DNA from: Musa acuminata AAA Group
Taxonomy: Eukaryota; Streptophyta; Magnoliopsida; Zingiberales; Musaceae
Direction of reading: 5' to 3'
Length of the DNA: 64,000 bases
Assembly: GCF_036884655.1 (NCBI RefSeq)
Contig: NC_088337.1
Span: 30,099,001-30,163,000 of the forward strand
The position numbers and the translations under genes were made by a program. Under the pieces are notes generated by a model, which worked only from the letters and a program-made list of their open reading frames with translations, had not been told where the DNA came from and did no database searches. Of this stretch, positions 23,849-34,244 are shown piece after piece; position 1 is the first letter of the stretch; every line of letters starts with the position of its first letter.

Positions 23849-26640
23849 ATGTTGTTCCTACGCGGTGGTGGCGGCGGGGGAGCTGCTGCAGTTGCTGGTG
23901 GAGTGTTTTCGCGGTACTTCTCGAGGAAGCGCAGCCCTGACCTCCGCCGTATAAACCCGAAGGTGCCCACAGAGGAGGCCACCGTGATCTCCCGAAACCT
24001 CTACCGGATCGTCAAGAACAATGGTCCCCTCTCCGTCTCCCACACTTGGAACCACGCCAAGGTGACAAAGCTCGGATCTTTCTGCCTCTCTGTGCTGGTT
24101 CTTTATCAGAAAGAAATGGCCCACGAACGAAAGAGGCGTAATAAGAGCTTCTTTGGGCATATAGACTGTTCTGCTCTCTCTCTTTTATGAAGCAATTTAA
24201 TGTTGTTCACTGGTTGATAAGATTAAAAGACGTCTCCAACACTTGAAAAACGACGCCCAGGTGACAAAGCTTGGATCTTTTCTTCCATGATTCCGCTCTT
24301 TCTGTTGGTTTCCAGATAGCAAATGAGTGGCTTTCGGATGAAAGGGGAAAAAAGAGTTCCTGTTAGGGTTGTAGATTGTGTTTGTTTCTGTCTTTTATGT
24401 GGCCATTTAATGCTGTTCATTGGTTGCGAAGTTCGAAAAGAATTTGGGCTGTCTATCTATTGTTTGATGAAATGGCTCTGAAGTAGTTATTCCCATTTGT
24501 TTAACTTCTTCTAAACCTCTGGTGAGTTTGGGTCAAGACAATCTATTCAGTTATTATCTATGGTTTCCAATCCCATGCTAGTATATTATCCGCATTATAT
24601 TAATTCTAAAGGTTATGATGTTTTGGCTTCTATGGTCTGAAGGACTTCATATTCTTATTCTTTTGCTGTAGAAACACATCTATCTTTAAGCGACAGTTTG
24701 TCCTTCCTTAAAATCATAATTGAGTTTCATAGTGAAGTAATGCAACTTCTTTCATGGTTTGGCAATTGATACCATAACAAGAGATATTATATGCTATCAA
24801 TTTATTAAAATGCAACCAAATGTTGACCAGAGTATTGTTTTAAGATGTTTGCTTTGCAAACTGTCACATGCAAAATAAAACTAAAAACAATGTGATTATG
24901 CCTTTTATAGAGTAGAAATTTCATCAGAGTCATCTGAAGTACTGTGGTAGTTAACTGAGATATCATGATCTGTTTGCTGGAACTCTCAAACTTATGGAAA
25001 ACTTGCTGTAGTTTTGAATTGTGATAAGATCAATCAAAGAATTTTGAAAAGAATATCTGAACTTGTGAAATAGACAATTCTTGGTACTATTACATGTAGA
25101 ACAATAGTATTGCAGAAAGTGGTTAGCATCCTAGTCAAGAAAGAGAAGTAAAACATGTCTGTAAAAGAAAGTGTCAATCACCCCTGTGCTATCATGGAAA
25201 ATTAGTCTTCTGTTAACGTCTTTGGTTGGTTACAGGAGCAAGTGTGCTTGAGTCATAACATTATATGACTCCTGTTGTCAATATGGAAGCAAGTGTTATT
25301 AATTGGTTAGCCATGGTCCTGATAACATTATATGACTCCTGTTGTCAATTTGGAAGCAAGTGTTATTAATTGGTTAGCCATGGTTCTGATTTTTCAGGTG
25401 GCTATTAGATTCCCGTATCAGACATAGCTTCGGTTTTCTTGAACATTTTGCAACTATTTAGTGTTCAAGAGCATACTAAACTTCAAAATCTATCAATCTG
25501 CATCTTTAATTCTTTATATAAAAATGAAATTGGTTAGCCATGCTTCTGATTTTTAGGTAGCTATTAGCTTATTGTATTGCACATATCTTTGGTTTTCTTG
25601 AACATTTTGCAACTATTTAGTGTTCCAGGGCATACTAAGCTTCAAAGTCTATTACTCTGCATCTTTGATTCCTTATGTAAAAATGAAATTGGTTCGCCAT
25701 GCTTCTGATTCTTTAGGTAGCTATTAGCTTCCTGTATTGGACATACCTTTGGTTTTCTTGAACATTTTGCAACTATTTAGTGTTCCAGGGCATACTAAGC
25801 TTCAAAGTCTATTACTCTGCATCTTTGATTCCTTATGTAAAAATGAAATTGGTTCGCCATGCTTCTGATTCTTTAGGTAGCTATTAGCTTCCTGTATTGG
25901 ACATACCTTTGGTTTTCTTGAACATTTTGCATCTATTTAGTGTTCCAGAGCATACTGAACTTCAAAATTCTATCATTCTGTATCTTATGTAAAAATGACT
26001 TAGCTCTCCTATTAATTCTGCTGTTAATGATCTGAAAGTCGGGACACTGTCTGTTTTGTTAATCTCTTTCCTAGGCTTAGTTTTATTCAGACCATGCACA
26101 TTCCATTATACAAACAACTCTAAATGATCTCAACTGTTTTGCTGATGAGATTTATTTATTTTGCTTTGGACTTCATTTTGACAATGCTGATCATTAAATA
26201 TGGTGCTGTTTGCTCAAGTTTGTTGATTTTTCTTGGAACAGCTTTGGCCTTAATGCCATGTAATGTTTTTCTCTTTTCGCTTGTGCTAAGAAATGGAGGA
26301 AGCTTCTGCTTTAACATCATATACTGTGCTGATTATAACAAAGCCAACTTTGATATCGGCAATGTGGTTAATAGAACACTCATTTGAACAGGAAGCTGGT
26401 ATCGATGGGTTGAATAGTAAGACCCATATGAAAATCTTGCTGAAATGGATGATGGGACGGAAGATGCTAAAGCTTTCTTGCACTCATGTTAGAAATGCAA
26501 AGAAGTTTCACTACTCTATCCTGCCAGAAGATCCTCAAGCTCGCAAGAATCTTAGCTCTCCCTCGCCAGCTCCAGACACTACAAAGGCTTCAGGCAAGGT
26601 GGAAAAGCAGCAACAAAAAAGGTCCAGAAAGGGGAAATGA
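23849..26640 (+). CDS. Conserved small basic plant protein, probably mitochondrial
   Basis: Two exons, 23849-24061 and 26392-26640, with phase 0 (CCAAG/GTGACA ... GAACAG/GAAGCT) across a 2.3-kb intron, giving 153 residues. The N-terminus MLFLRGGGG through GGVFSRYFSRKRS looks like a mitochondrial presequence: no acidic residues, several Arg. The core spans NLYRIVKNNGPLSVSHTW and, after the splice, GLNSKTHMKILLKWMMGR, resembling a winged-helix-sized fold; the tail is Lys-rich. I recognise the core as conserved among plants but cannot name its function. A plant-specific mitoribosomal small-subunit protein is a guess only. The start is the first ATG in frame; a GTG two codons upstream is not used. 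The intron holds tandem repeats listed separately. Confidence 0.7.
25255..25387. repeat. 67-bp unit tandemly duplicated in an intron
   Basis: Two near-identical copies, starting at 25255 and 25322 (ATAACATTATATGACTCCTG ...), differing at about one or two positions. They sit immediately before, and slightly overlap, the 160-bp array. Confidence 0.9.
25372..26000. repeat. 160-bp tandem repeat, four copies, in an intron
   Basis: Copies start at about 25372, 25532, 25692 and 25851, each opening GGTTAGCCATG or GGTTCGCCATG, then TTCTGATT and CTATTAG, followed by CTTTGGTTTTCTTGAACATT and ending TATGTAAAAATGA or similar. Copies 2, 3 and 4 are most alike; the first is diverged. Spacing of 160, 160 and 159 is regular, indicating unequal exchange or slippage. 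No coding potential. Confidence 0.92.
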
Positions 26641-27130
26641 ACTATGTAGCATGGCACAACTTAAACGGCAGCTGTGATCAATCTTGTTTGAGTGAGCATT
26701 GTATCTTTGTCACTGGACAAACATGTTTCAGCCTTGACAACCCAAGACCATGTTCGTGATGTCTTCTATAAGTTTCATGTGAATTTTAATGGAGTCATTT
26801 AGCTAGCGATGACAACTTCTTAGCACAACATTTGTCATGCAGTTGATCGCTTCCTTTGTGAACTCAAGTTTTGATAATAAATTATATTGGCCTGCTTGAT
26901 GCTAGTGGTGGAGTACAAGTGGAGCAACAAAGGAACAATCTATCACAGACTTATTTAAAATTGCTTAAATCGTGAGGTTTTTTTGTGTTATTTATTCGTA
27001 AAGGATCAATCTAATTGATGAAACCAAGGAAAAATCTCAGCTCCTATAAAGAAACTTCTTAAGTGTTTGTCATTCCGTAACAGCTTACACCTTCGACCTA
27101 TCTATCCGATCGTTGATTCAATATCCCAAG

Positions 27131-27132
<2 letters not shown>

Positions 27133-27200
<68 letters not shown>
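27133..27200. repeat. (AT)n microsatellite, about 68 bp
   Basis: Uninterrupted AT dinucleotide run. Confidence 0.95.
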
Positions 27201-27203
<3 letters not shown>

Positions 27204-27261
27204 CAAAGTATCATAATCATATTTCTTTTTTTACGAATAAAATATTCTTCCTAAGAATCTT

Positions 27262-27443
27262 AAAATTGTTTAAAGATACGTAACATACTTCTCGAGTGTT
27301 TGGATGTAAATGACGATGTCGTCTAAGTAAACGATCACAAACTTGTCTAGATACTCATTATACAATTTGTTCATGAGAGTGTTGCTTAAGCTGAAAGACA
27401 TCATTACAAACTCAAATACTTTACACTTGGTCACATAAATAAT
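27262..27443 (-). mobile_element. Ty3-gypsy reverse transcriptase relic
   Basis: Minus-strand translation reads VFEFVMMSFSLSNTLMNKLY followed by NEYLDKFVIVYLDDIVIY and TLEKYV. This matches the gypsy reverse transcriptase palm region (family pattern: FVVVYLDDIVVYS with the catalytic Asp pair, preceded by VMPFGL). About six residues of the usual APATFC stretch are missing between SN and TLM, and the frame closes soon on both sides, so it is a short defective remnant. Confidence 0.75.
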
Positions 27444-28940
27444 TTTTGCTCGATTGCTTGCTTGCTATAATACCATAATGTCATCATGAGATTGTGCTTT
27501 CCTCACTCGTAGAGAATAGTCAATGTCTCGTTCGTTATTTTCATTATCGTGCTTCTTTTGAGTGGCTCTAACAATTTGAGAGCGAATTTGCACTTATAAT
27601 CCACTTATGGTTGCTTGGGACAATAGTTCGGCTTACATCATCTTACTCAATTCGCCACGATGAGATTGTGAACTTTTATTGTTTACTCAAATTGTTTGTC
27701 TACTTTGATACCACAATGTCATGGACTTAGTTGGAATTGTCGAAGTTGTGAGATACCCTTATGTTATTTATCTATAAAGGGTTAACCTAATTGCAATCTC
27801 GCTAAGATCTTAAAGGACCTGTAAAAAAATAAATTGATTAGTTTCGAAATTGAGCGATGAACAAGTCCATATGTCTTACGAAGATAGTAACTTTACAAGC
27901 AATTTAACAAACACTTAGTGTACAAAAACGAAAAAAAGATGAATGAAAAAATAAAGACTTTAAAATGCAAACAAACCGTTACAAATCCACAAACGAATGA
28001 CTGCTCACCACCAGATGTGAGGTGTATTGGTAAGTTTCCATAGACTTAACGCGTGAACTTGTGAATTCAATCAATACCCAATACTATCCCCAAACCGTCA
28101 TCCAACCTTGCGTCTCCCGAGTGATTATGGGGTGCTGATATAGGTTATTTTGCTTCGTTCCGTGTATAGAATATAGGTTATGACATATGAAAATTGGATC
28201 ATTCTGAGATATTTTTACTCTACAACCTTAGTAAATCGTTTCCTGCTAATAGTTTTCAAATAAAAATACATAAAGCAAAACAAAACACACGATGCCAAAA
28301 CATGTATAGAAATAAATAAAAACTAATAAATCCATGGACGAAGATATTACATATGCGCAACCGTCTATCACAAAATGATCTGCGAGAAGCTATTTGTTTT
28401 TTTATTTGGCAGGTCTTATGTAATCAAAATTTTTATGCCCACGATTGGATCTGTATATGGTTCTATTTTCTTTTTAGAGCTCGTCTTATTGGCAGCAAAA
28501 CGTGATCGATTCGAAGAACGTGTAATGTTCCTTGTAATATGATCACAAGAAATAAGAAATTACAGAACTTTAAAGTGTTCATGTGGAATTCCTAAACGCT
28601 TAACTAACAACAGGAATTACATTAAAATACAAAACAATACCGATCGAAAGTTCTTCTTGTTCACACTTTTTTTTTTGCTGAGAATTTATTGTTCAGACGT
28701 ATTCCATATAGCACATTAGAATGTACCTTAGGTATCATGGCCTTTCAGACCACGGTTTGCTATTCCATGAGGTTGTCTCTGTTGTTGGATTTGGTCAATT
28801 CATCTCATGAGATTTTGTAACGTTACTATTACTTATAATAATATAGTTATTATTACTATTAATCATCGTCTCATGTCCTAAGCAAATAAAAGCAGACTCC
28901 ACACAAAATCAAAGGTGGCACGATCTGTCTCCGGCAAGCC

Positions 28941-29057
28941 ATGGCTACCTCGCCCCAGCTCGCTGGCCTATCCCTCCTTTCTCTCCTCGTCGCCGTCGCC
29001 GTCGCCGGATCCGAGGGCTTGGACACCATCAGCGACGATGCAGACCTCTGCCGCTGA
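28941..29057 (+). CDS. Possible small secreted peptide, 38 residues
   Basis: From the ATG at 28941 the frame encodes MATSPQLAGLSLLSLLVAVA followed by VAGSEGLDTISDDADLCR and TGA (29055-29057). The first 23 residues look like a cleavable signal peptide (hydrophobic Leu/Val/Ala core, small residues before the break). The local base composition is GC-rich in an AT-rich region, as in real monocot 5' exons. After the TGA the same frame stays open for 33 more codons and repeats the motif as DAISSDTDLC. I do not recognise a family. It may be a first exon, a pseudogene or chance. Confidence 0.3.
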   Translation: MATSPQLAGLSLLSLLVAVAVAGSEGLDTISDDADLCR

Positions 29058-29409
29058 TCTGAGTGCATGGACGCCATCAGCAGCGACACGGACCTCTGCA
29101 GGGGCAGATCATTGTCCTCAGCTTTGCGGTCCTCTGCAGCTTCCTGTGAGCTCGTGTAGCTATTACTCGTCAATTTGTTGTATCGATGAAGAGAGTTTGA
29201 TTCACACTATTCCAAAAATTTCCTAACAACTTCGGATATCATAGCAAGGATGTAAGAAAATAAATTACAAGAGGCAAAGTTAGTCATTCAACATTTATAG
29301 TAGCATGAATAATTCCTAGGAATAGGAGCAGCACCAAAAGCAGCCGAATACATGAAATCAAGCAGAGAAGGTGCACCTCCTCCCCCAACCCTACTCGACA
29401 TATATCAAC

Positions 29410-29609
29410 TTATTTTTCCTGTTTCTGAAGAAGAGATGCCAGTCCTATAGGCCAGTAATTAGTGGCTGGAGGTTCTTGCTTACTGGCAACATCCGAGGAT
29501 CTGCAATGTGCACAAACAGTAGGACATGAACAGAGTTATGCTACATGGGAAATAAAATGAAATCTCAAGTGATCAAAGTATAGATTAATATGCTGTCTGC
29601 TGTGCTGCG

Positions 29610-29642
<33 letters not shown>

Positions 29643-30766
29643 AACAACAACTCAGGAATTAACCGACACATATATAACACTTCTTTTTCTCTATTGAAAT
29701 CAGATATCACCTAACAGCTGTCAAATGGAACTATACATATGATTAAATCATCCGACAGTGTGATAAATCTATATGTTGTCTTGTACTCTGAGGGGGAAGG
29801 TCTCCTAATAAACACAAGTTAAAGAGTGGGTTTCCAACTCAATTTCTGGTTGTTGGTGAGACCAAAAACATAAATTTAGCCGCTTGTAGCGTACAGAAGA
29901 AAAAGCTTGGAGTGTCCATAATGCTCTCGTGCATGCTCCACAATTGCTGAAGCAGCAACACCATACTATTTTAAGATCTATTGCCAAGTCATCCATGCAA
30001 GCTTTTATCCTAAAATAGCTTTCTCTTCAAATTGGAACCACAAAGTTTCCCTTCCCAAAGCTCAAACATTTTGTTCACTAGATGAATGTGCTGAAAGTCA
30101 CAAGTCTTCAAGTGTAAAATGGACATGCTTGAACATTTGCCTAAGATTTCAAAATATTCAAGTGCAAAGTGCAGCCAAAGTTTTATTCTCAGATTCACTT
30201 TACTAATCCCACTGCACTACAGCTATGGTTGTGCACTGCAGTTAGCAGATTATGAAATATTGACACTGGAAACAATCTTCATTCTCTACATAAGGGTATA
30301 GACTTGCTATATGTTCACTTAAATCAGTAGTATTGTTCCTACAGGTGACTAACTTCAAACAAGCTTAAGAAATAACACCCAAGAACAATGTGGAGACTAA
30401 AGAAAGACAACAAAACTATGTTACTGTCTGACAATGATCATAAACTTTGGAACTAGGTCATTTTGATTATACAGAATGATTTGAGTATCATATATTAGAC
30501 TGGAAGAAAAGATCAAGGAACCATAAATGCAAAGGCAAATAGATGGATCTGCATATGTAGATGACACATACTGATAGAAAGAGATAAAAAGGATAGATGA
30601 GCCAGAGCACATACACAGGAGGCAGTGGACCCTCATAAGCAAATGTGGACATGCCTTGCCTCTGTTTATGCTTGGGATTGGCAGTACAAAGCACATAAAT
30701 TCTTCCCCGACGTTTGACTGTCCTACAAAACTCACAGAGCTTCTTCACTGATGATCTCACCTTCAT
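29410..30766 (-). CDS. RPL36: Ribosomal protein bL36, nuclear-encoded organellar (probably mitochondrial)
   Basis: Two exons on the minus strand, 30766-30615 and 29500-29410, joined in phase 2 (CCTCCTGT/GTATGTG ... CATTGCAG/ATCCTCG), giving 80 residues. The core [20 protein letters not shown] plus [18 protein letters not shown] is bacterial-type L36 with the zinc-ribbon ligands Cys11, Cys14, Cys27 and His32. The C-terminal extension ends [16 protein letters not shown], as in plant nuclear copies. bL36 binds 23S-type rRNA in the large subunit of bacterial-type ribosomes. There is no classical cleavable presequence, so targeting must rely on the core or be internal. Minus-strand AG/CC just before the ATG suggests a 5' UTR intron, with the leader exon perhaps near 32110-32290. 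Confidence 0.9.
29609..29641. repeat. Poly(A) run, about 33 bp, inside the bL36 intron
   Basis: An almost pure A run following GCTGCGAT. On the plus strand it could be the tail of an old retroposed sequence, but no upstream gene-derived sequence is evident. Confidence 0.85.
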
Positions 30767-33700
30767 GGCTGTGCAAAATCAGAGCAAAAAAGTATCAGCC
30801 TCAAACTGATAGCAAGAGATGGTGTTCAGGATGCTTGATCGAACTGACTAGGGCTCTTGATCAACAAACACTAAAGACAACAAAGTAGAAAAACTTTAGT
30901 TAATATGTAGCAAAAAGAGCTTGACCAATTAAATAAGGGAACAAATGACTGGGGCTCTCGATCAACAAATTCTAGAGACAACAAAGTTTTAAAAAAAAGT
31001 TCAATACATAACAAGGAAGACTCTTTTTCCTCTGACAGCAAGAAAACATACACAAGCAATGGCAATTCCCTTTTCTTCCCTTTCTAACAGCAAGAAAAGG
31101 CACTTGGAACATTATTGAACCACATGATTGAACTGTATGGGGCTCCCAATTAACAAGTATCATGTGCATTATCAGCAATCAAAAAAGAAACTAGTTAAAG
31201 ACAAAACAGTTTTGACCAAGAAGAAGTTTCTAGTAAGCATAGTTAATAAAGAGAAGAGTACATGATCCTAGTGGTTGAGATTCGTTTAGGTTTAACCCAA
31301 ATTCAAATACAGATCACAGCGTGGATTAAAAATTGGATCTCAGGGTCCCTAACACATCAGGATTAGTCTCATTTCTACAAAGAACAAAGACCACCAACTA
31401 CAAAAAGCTACACTTGTTTTAAAAGGTCTGCTGAGGCTACCTCATGTAATACACATGGATGCTTAATAGAACAGCCCAATACACATGAAAATGATCTGAT
31501 TACGCACAAGATAAACCTGTTTCATCGTAACTTCCTTCGACCTTGCTATTCAAGATACCATTCTTCCTACCAGCAATGTTCACAGAAACCCTAATTAAGA
31601 TATGTGGGTTAATTGTTAAACAAGCTGATAAGTGCTAAATAATTTTGATCCTTGTGTATGTATATTTCCCCAGCCACAATACAAGCTCTATTGCAGGACT
31701 GGGCAAGAAGCTAAATCAACAAGTGCAAGACTCGTTGCAGGCGCTGAGTTCAGTCTTTTCCCCTTCCCGTTACAAAAGAAGACTCTTTTTTCACCCCATT
31801 GAGATGCTTCGGAACAAGATGAATTCTCGAACAAAATTTCAAGAAGATTTCCTCAACAATTTAAGTGCTCTCTGGTACTTACTTTCTCGAATCAAAACAT
31901 ATCAAAATTAGCGGGTCCATCGTTCGGTTGTTTGATTTCTTCTCAAAGAAGCAAAAAAGGAATCAAATTGTAGGCGGTTAAAGGAAGATACCCTCATGAA
32001 ATCTTAATACATCACCATCAAAAATTTAGCAGGGAGGCAAAATAAAAGTAACAGAAGAAATAATCCGATGAAAAATGTTGTGGTTTGACATAATCTAAGC
32101 AAAATAGAGACGAACAAAAGATCAGTGACCTCAATCAAGCGGTGCGATTGTTTCCCCCTTGGCGGCGCTTTGCCCGTGACCGACAGGATGGCGAGGGCAG
32201 AAAAGAAGAGATCCGAGTGCACGAGGATACGAGCCGGAGACTATAAGCGAGAAAGCGAACCCGAGCGAGAGGAAGCTCATGTCGATGTCCATCAGGGTGG
32301 ATGATCTGCGCCGTTCATCACGCTTTAGAGACAGCTTGATGGAGAGGGGCCAAACCCTTTAGCGTGATTATGAATCTGCCTCAGTCTCAGAATCAACGGT
32401 TTTGATTTTGGGTTCATAACTTCCTCATTCGAAGAGTAGTTTTTTTTATTAAAAATAATTTAAAATAAAAATTATAAATATAACAACAACAAAAACATGA
32501 AAAAATCACCAACCAATCACATACAAGTAATTTTCATCTATTATATTATATATAAACTAAAGGACAATAGGATACTTCTATTTCCATAATTTATGTATAA
32601 TTTTAGGTGAAAATTTTGATATCATTTTTGCAAAGTCATTATATTGGTTTAGTTGGAATCATTTAATAACATTGGCAAGGATTCTTCTCTCTAGATCTTG
32701 TACATATGATTATATATGATCTTCGATTTCATTATGAGATAGTAGGAGTCCATCCTTTGAAGCTTAGTTTTGGATGAAACCAAATGTTAGAAAATAGAGG
32801 CATGAGGAGGTTAATTATAGATTATCCATGTAGTTAATTACATACCTTTAACATATCTATTCTTATATTTTAAAAATTATAAAATTATATTAATATTTAT
32901 ATAATTATGAAAATGATACATTTAGATCTATATATATACTCACGACAACAGTTTTACTAATGAAAATATGTAATTTTACATTCGGTGATGAATGGTGATG
33001 CTAATGAAGTCGACACTGATACAATTGTCTGACCGCCTTCGACGATGATAAGGTTTGCTCTCACTATAATACCACCCATCTCCACGAGGAGCGCATCGTC
33101 AATCTCATTGTCGCTTGTCTTGCATCGCTCAACATTTATGTCGACACTAACGCAGTTACCGAGTAATAACTGTGTCAACATCGATACAAATAGTGGTCGT
33201 TGCCTCGTCATTGACTCAATGGACGGATCTCAACCTCGACCCGAAGCTAGAGTCGTCGAAACTCCTATCGCTCCCCCATTATTGTGTTAGTTCCGACACC
33301 ACCTCTCACCAACCCTTGCGATGTTAGGCAACTGCATTCGATGTCAACGCAGATGCAAAAGCAACGACAAGACCTCTCAACGAGAGATGGTGTCGGAACT
33401 AACATAGCAACGATGAAAGCTCTAATGACCCCAACCTCAGGTTGAGCTAAAATTTGTCTGACATGACAGGTTAAGGACGAGACAATCCCTCAGGTTGAGC
33501 TAAAATTTGTCTGACATGACAGGTTAAGGACGAGACAATCAATATCTTCACCATAGACATCACAATAACCACCACCATCTATATCAACGTCGATGCGATG
33601 CAATTGTCAATCAGTGCAACTAACTACAAAAAGATATTATAAAGAGATATAATGTAATTAACCCTGAAGATTAAAACTATCGTGTAATAAAACATAAGTC

Positions 33701-34244
33701 TGATCCAAAACACCAAAATTACACCAAAAGAAAAGACAAATTAGTCAATAATGAATGCCTACAGTTCACCATGCATCACACTTGGAGATGAACATCTTAA
33801 AGTTCACCTGTCTGATTTAATTTGCCAAAAAAATCTAGTCGTGAATGAGATGAAACAGTACCACCTTCCATCAAGAAGAGTAAGCATGATTTCTATTACA
33901 ATACAACTCAAAATAGAGGCAAATGCAAATAACATAGTAAAACTACCAGAACAAGGAAAATGGGGATGCAAAGATGAAGACATTTGGCAAGCATATATCA
34001 TAAAATGGGTTCTTTCATAGTTTACCACAAAGATACAGTTATAGTACCAAAGAAACAAAGGCGTCTCCACAGCTAACTATCTTGAACTTGAATTACAGTA
34101 ACTCTTAAGACAAATGACAAATTGCAGTAAAGAAGATCAAAAAAAATTTAACCAAAGCTTTTCATTCCATCCAAATGTTTTAGCTGGCACCATGGTCTCC
34201 CTCCTATCCAAGCTCAACTAGTGCTCTCATGGTCGTATAGGCGA
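30767..34244. other. bL36 upstream region and AT-rich spacer to RPL9
   Basis: Bases 32110-32300 are GC-rich and probably contain the bL36 leader exon and promoter on the minus strand. Imperfect repeats with the shared phrase GGGCTCT or GGGCTCC followed by ATCAACAA/ATTAACAA occur near 30849, 30952 and 31140. Bases 32400-33000 are AT-rich. Bases 33000-33600 are GC-richer and look like old repeat-derived sequence. No gene supported. Confidence 0.4.
33435..33540. repeat. 53-bp perfect tandem duplication
   Basis: Two adjacent copies (33435-33487 and 33488-33540) beginning CCTCAGGTTGAGCTAAAATT appear identical by eye, implying a recent duplication. Confidence 0.92.

Larger units (their letters stand above)
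26641..29409. other. Spacer with AT run, gypsy relic and possible peptide gene
   Basis: Apart from the items listed separately (AT run, reverse-transcriptase relic, possible small peptide), this region is AT-rich and unrecognised. Imperfect direct copies of about 90 bp lie at roughly 26945-27040 and 27722-27812, on either side of the reverse-transcriptase relic, and may be remains of the same element. Confidence 0.4.

Noticed and set aside
25255..26000. Spaced repeats resembling an array such as CRISPR
   Set aside because: Repeats are directly adjacent 160-bp units without spacers, in a plant nuclear intron; simple tandem repeat.
31645..31911. Plus-strand 88-codon frame with Lys/Gln-rich content
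   Set aside because: No family resemblance; it lies in the probable leader intron of bL36 on the other strand.
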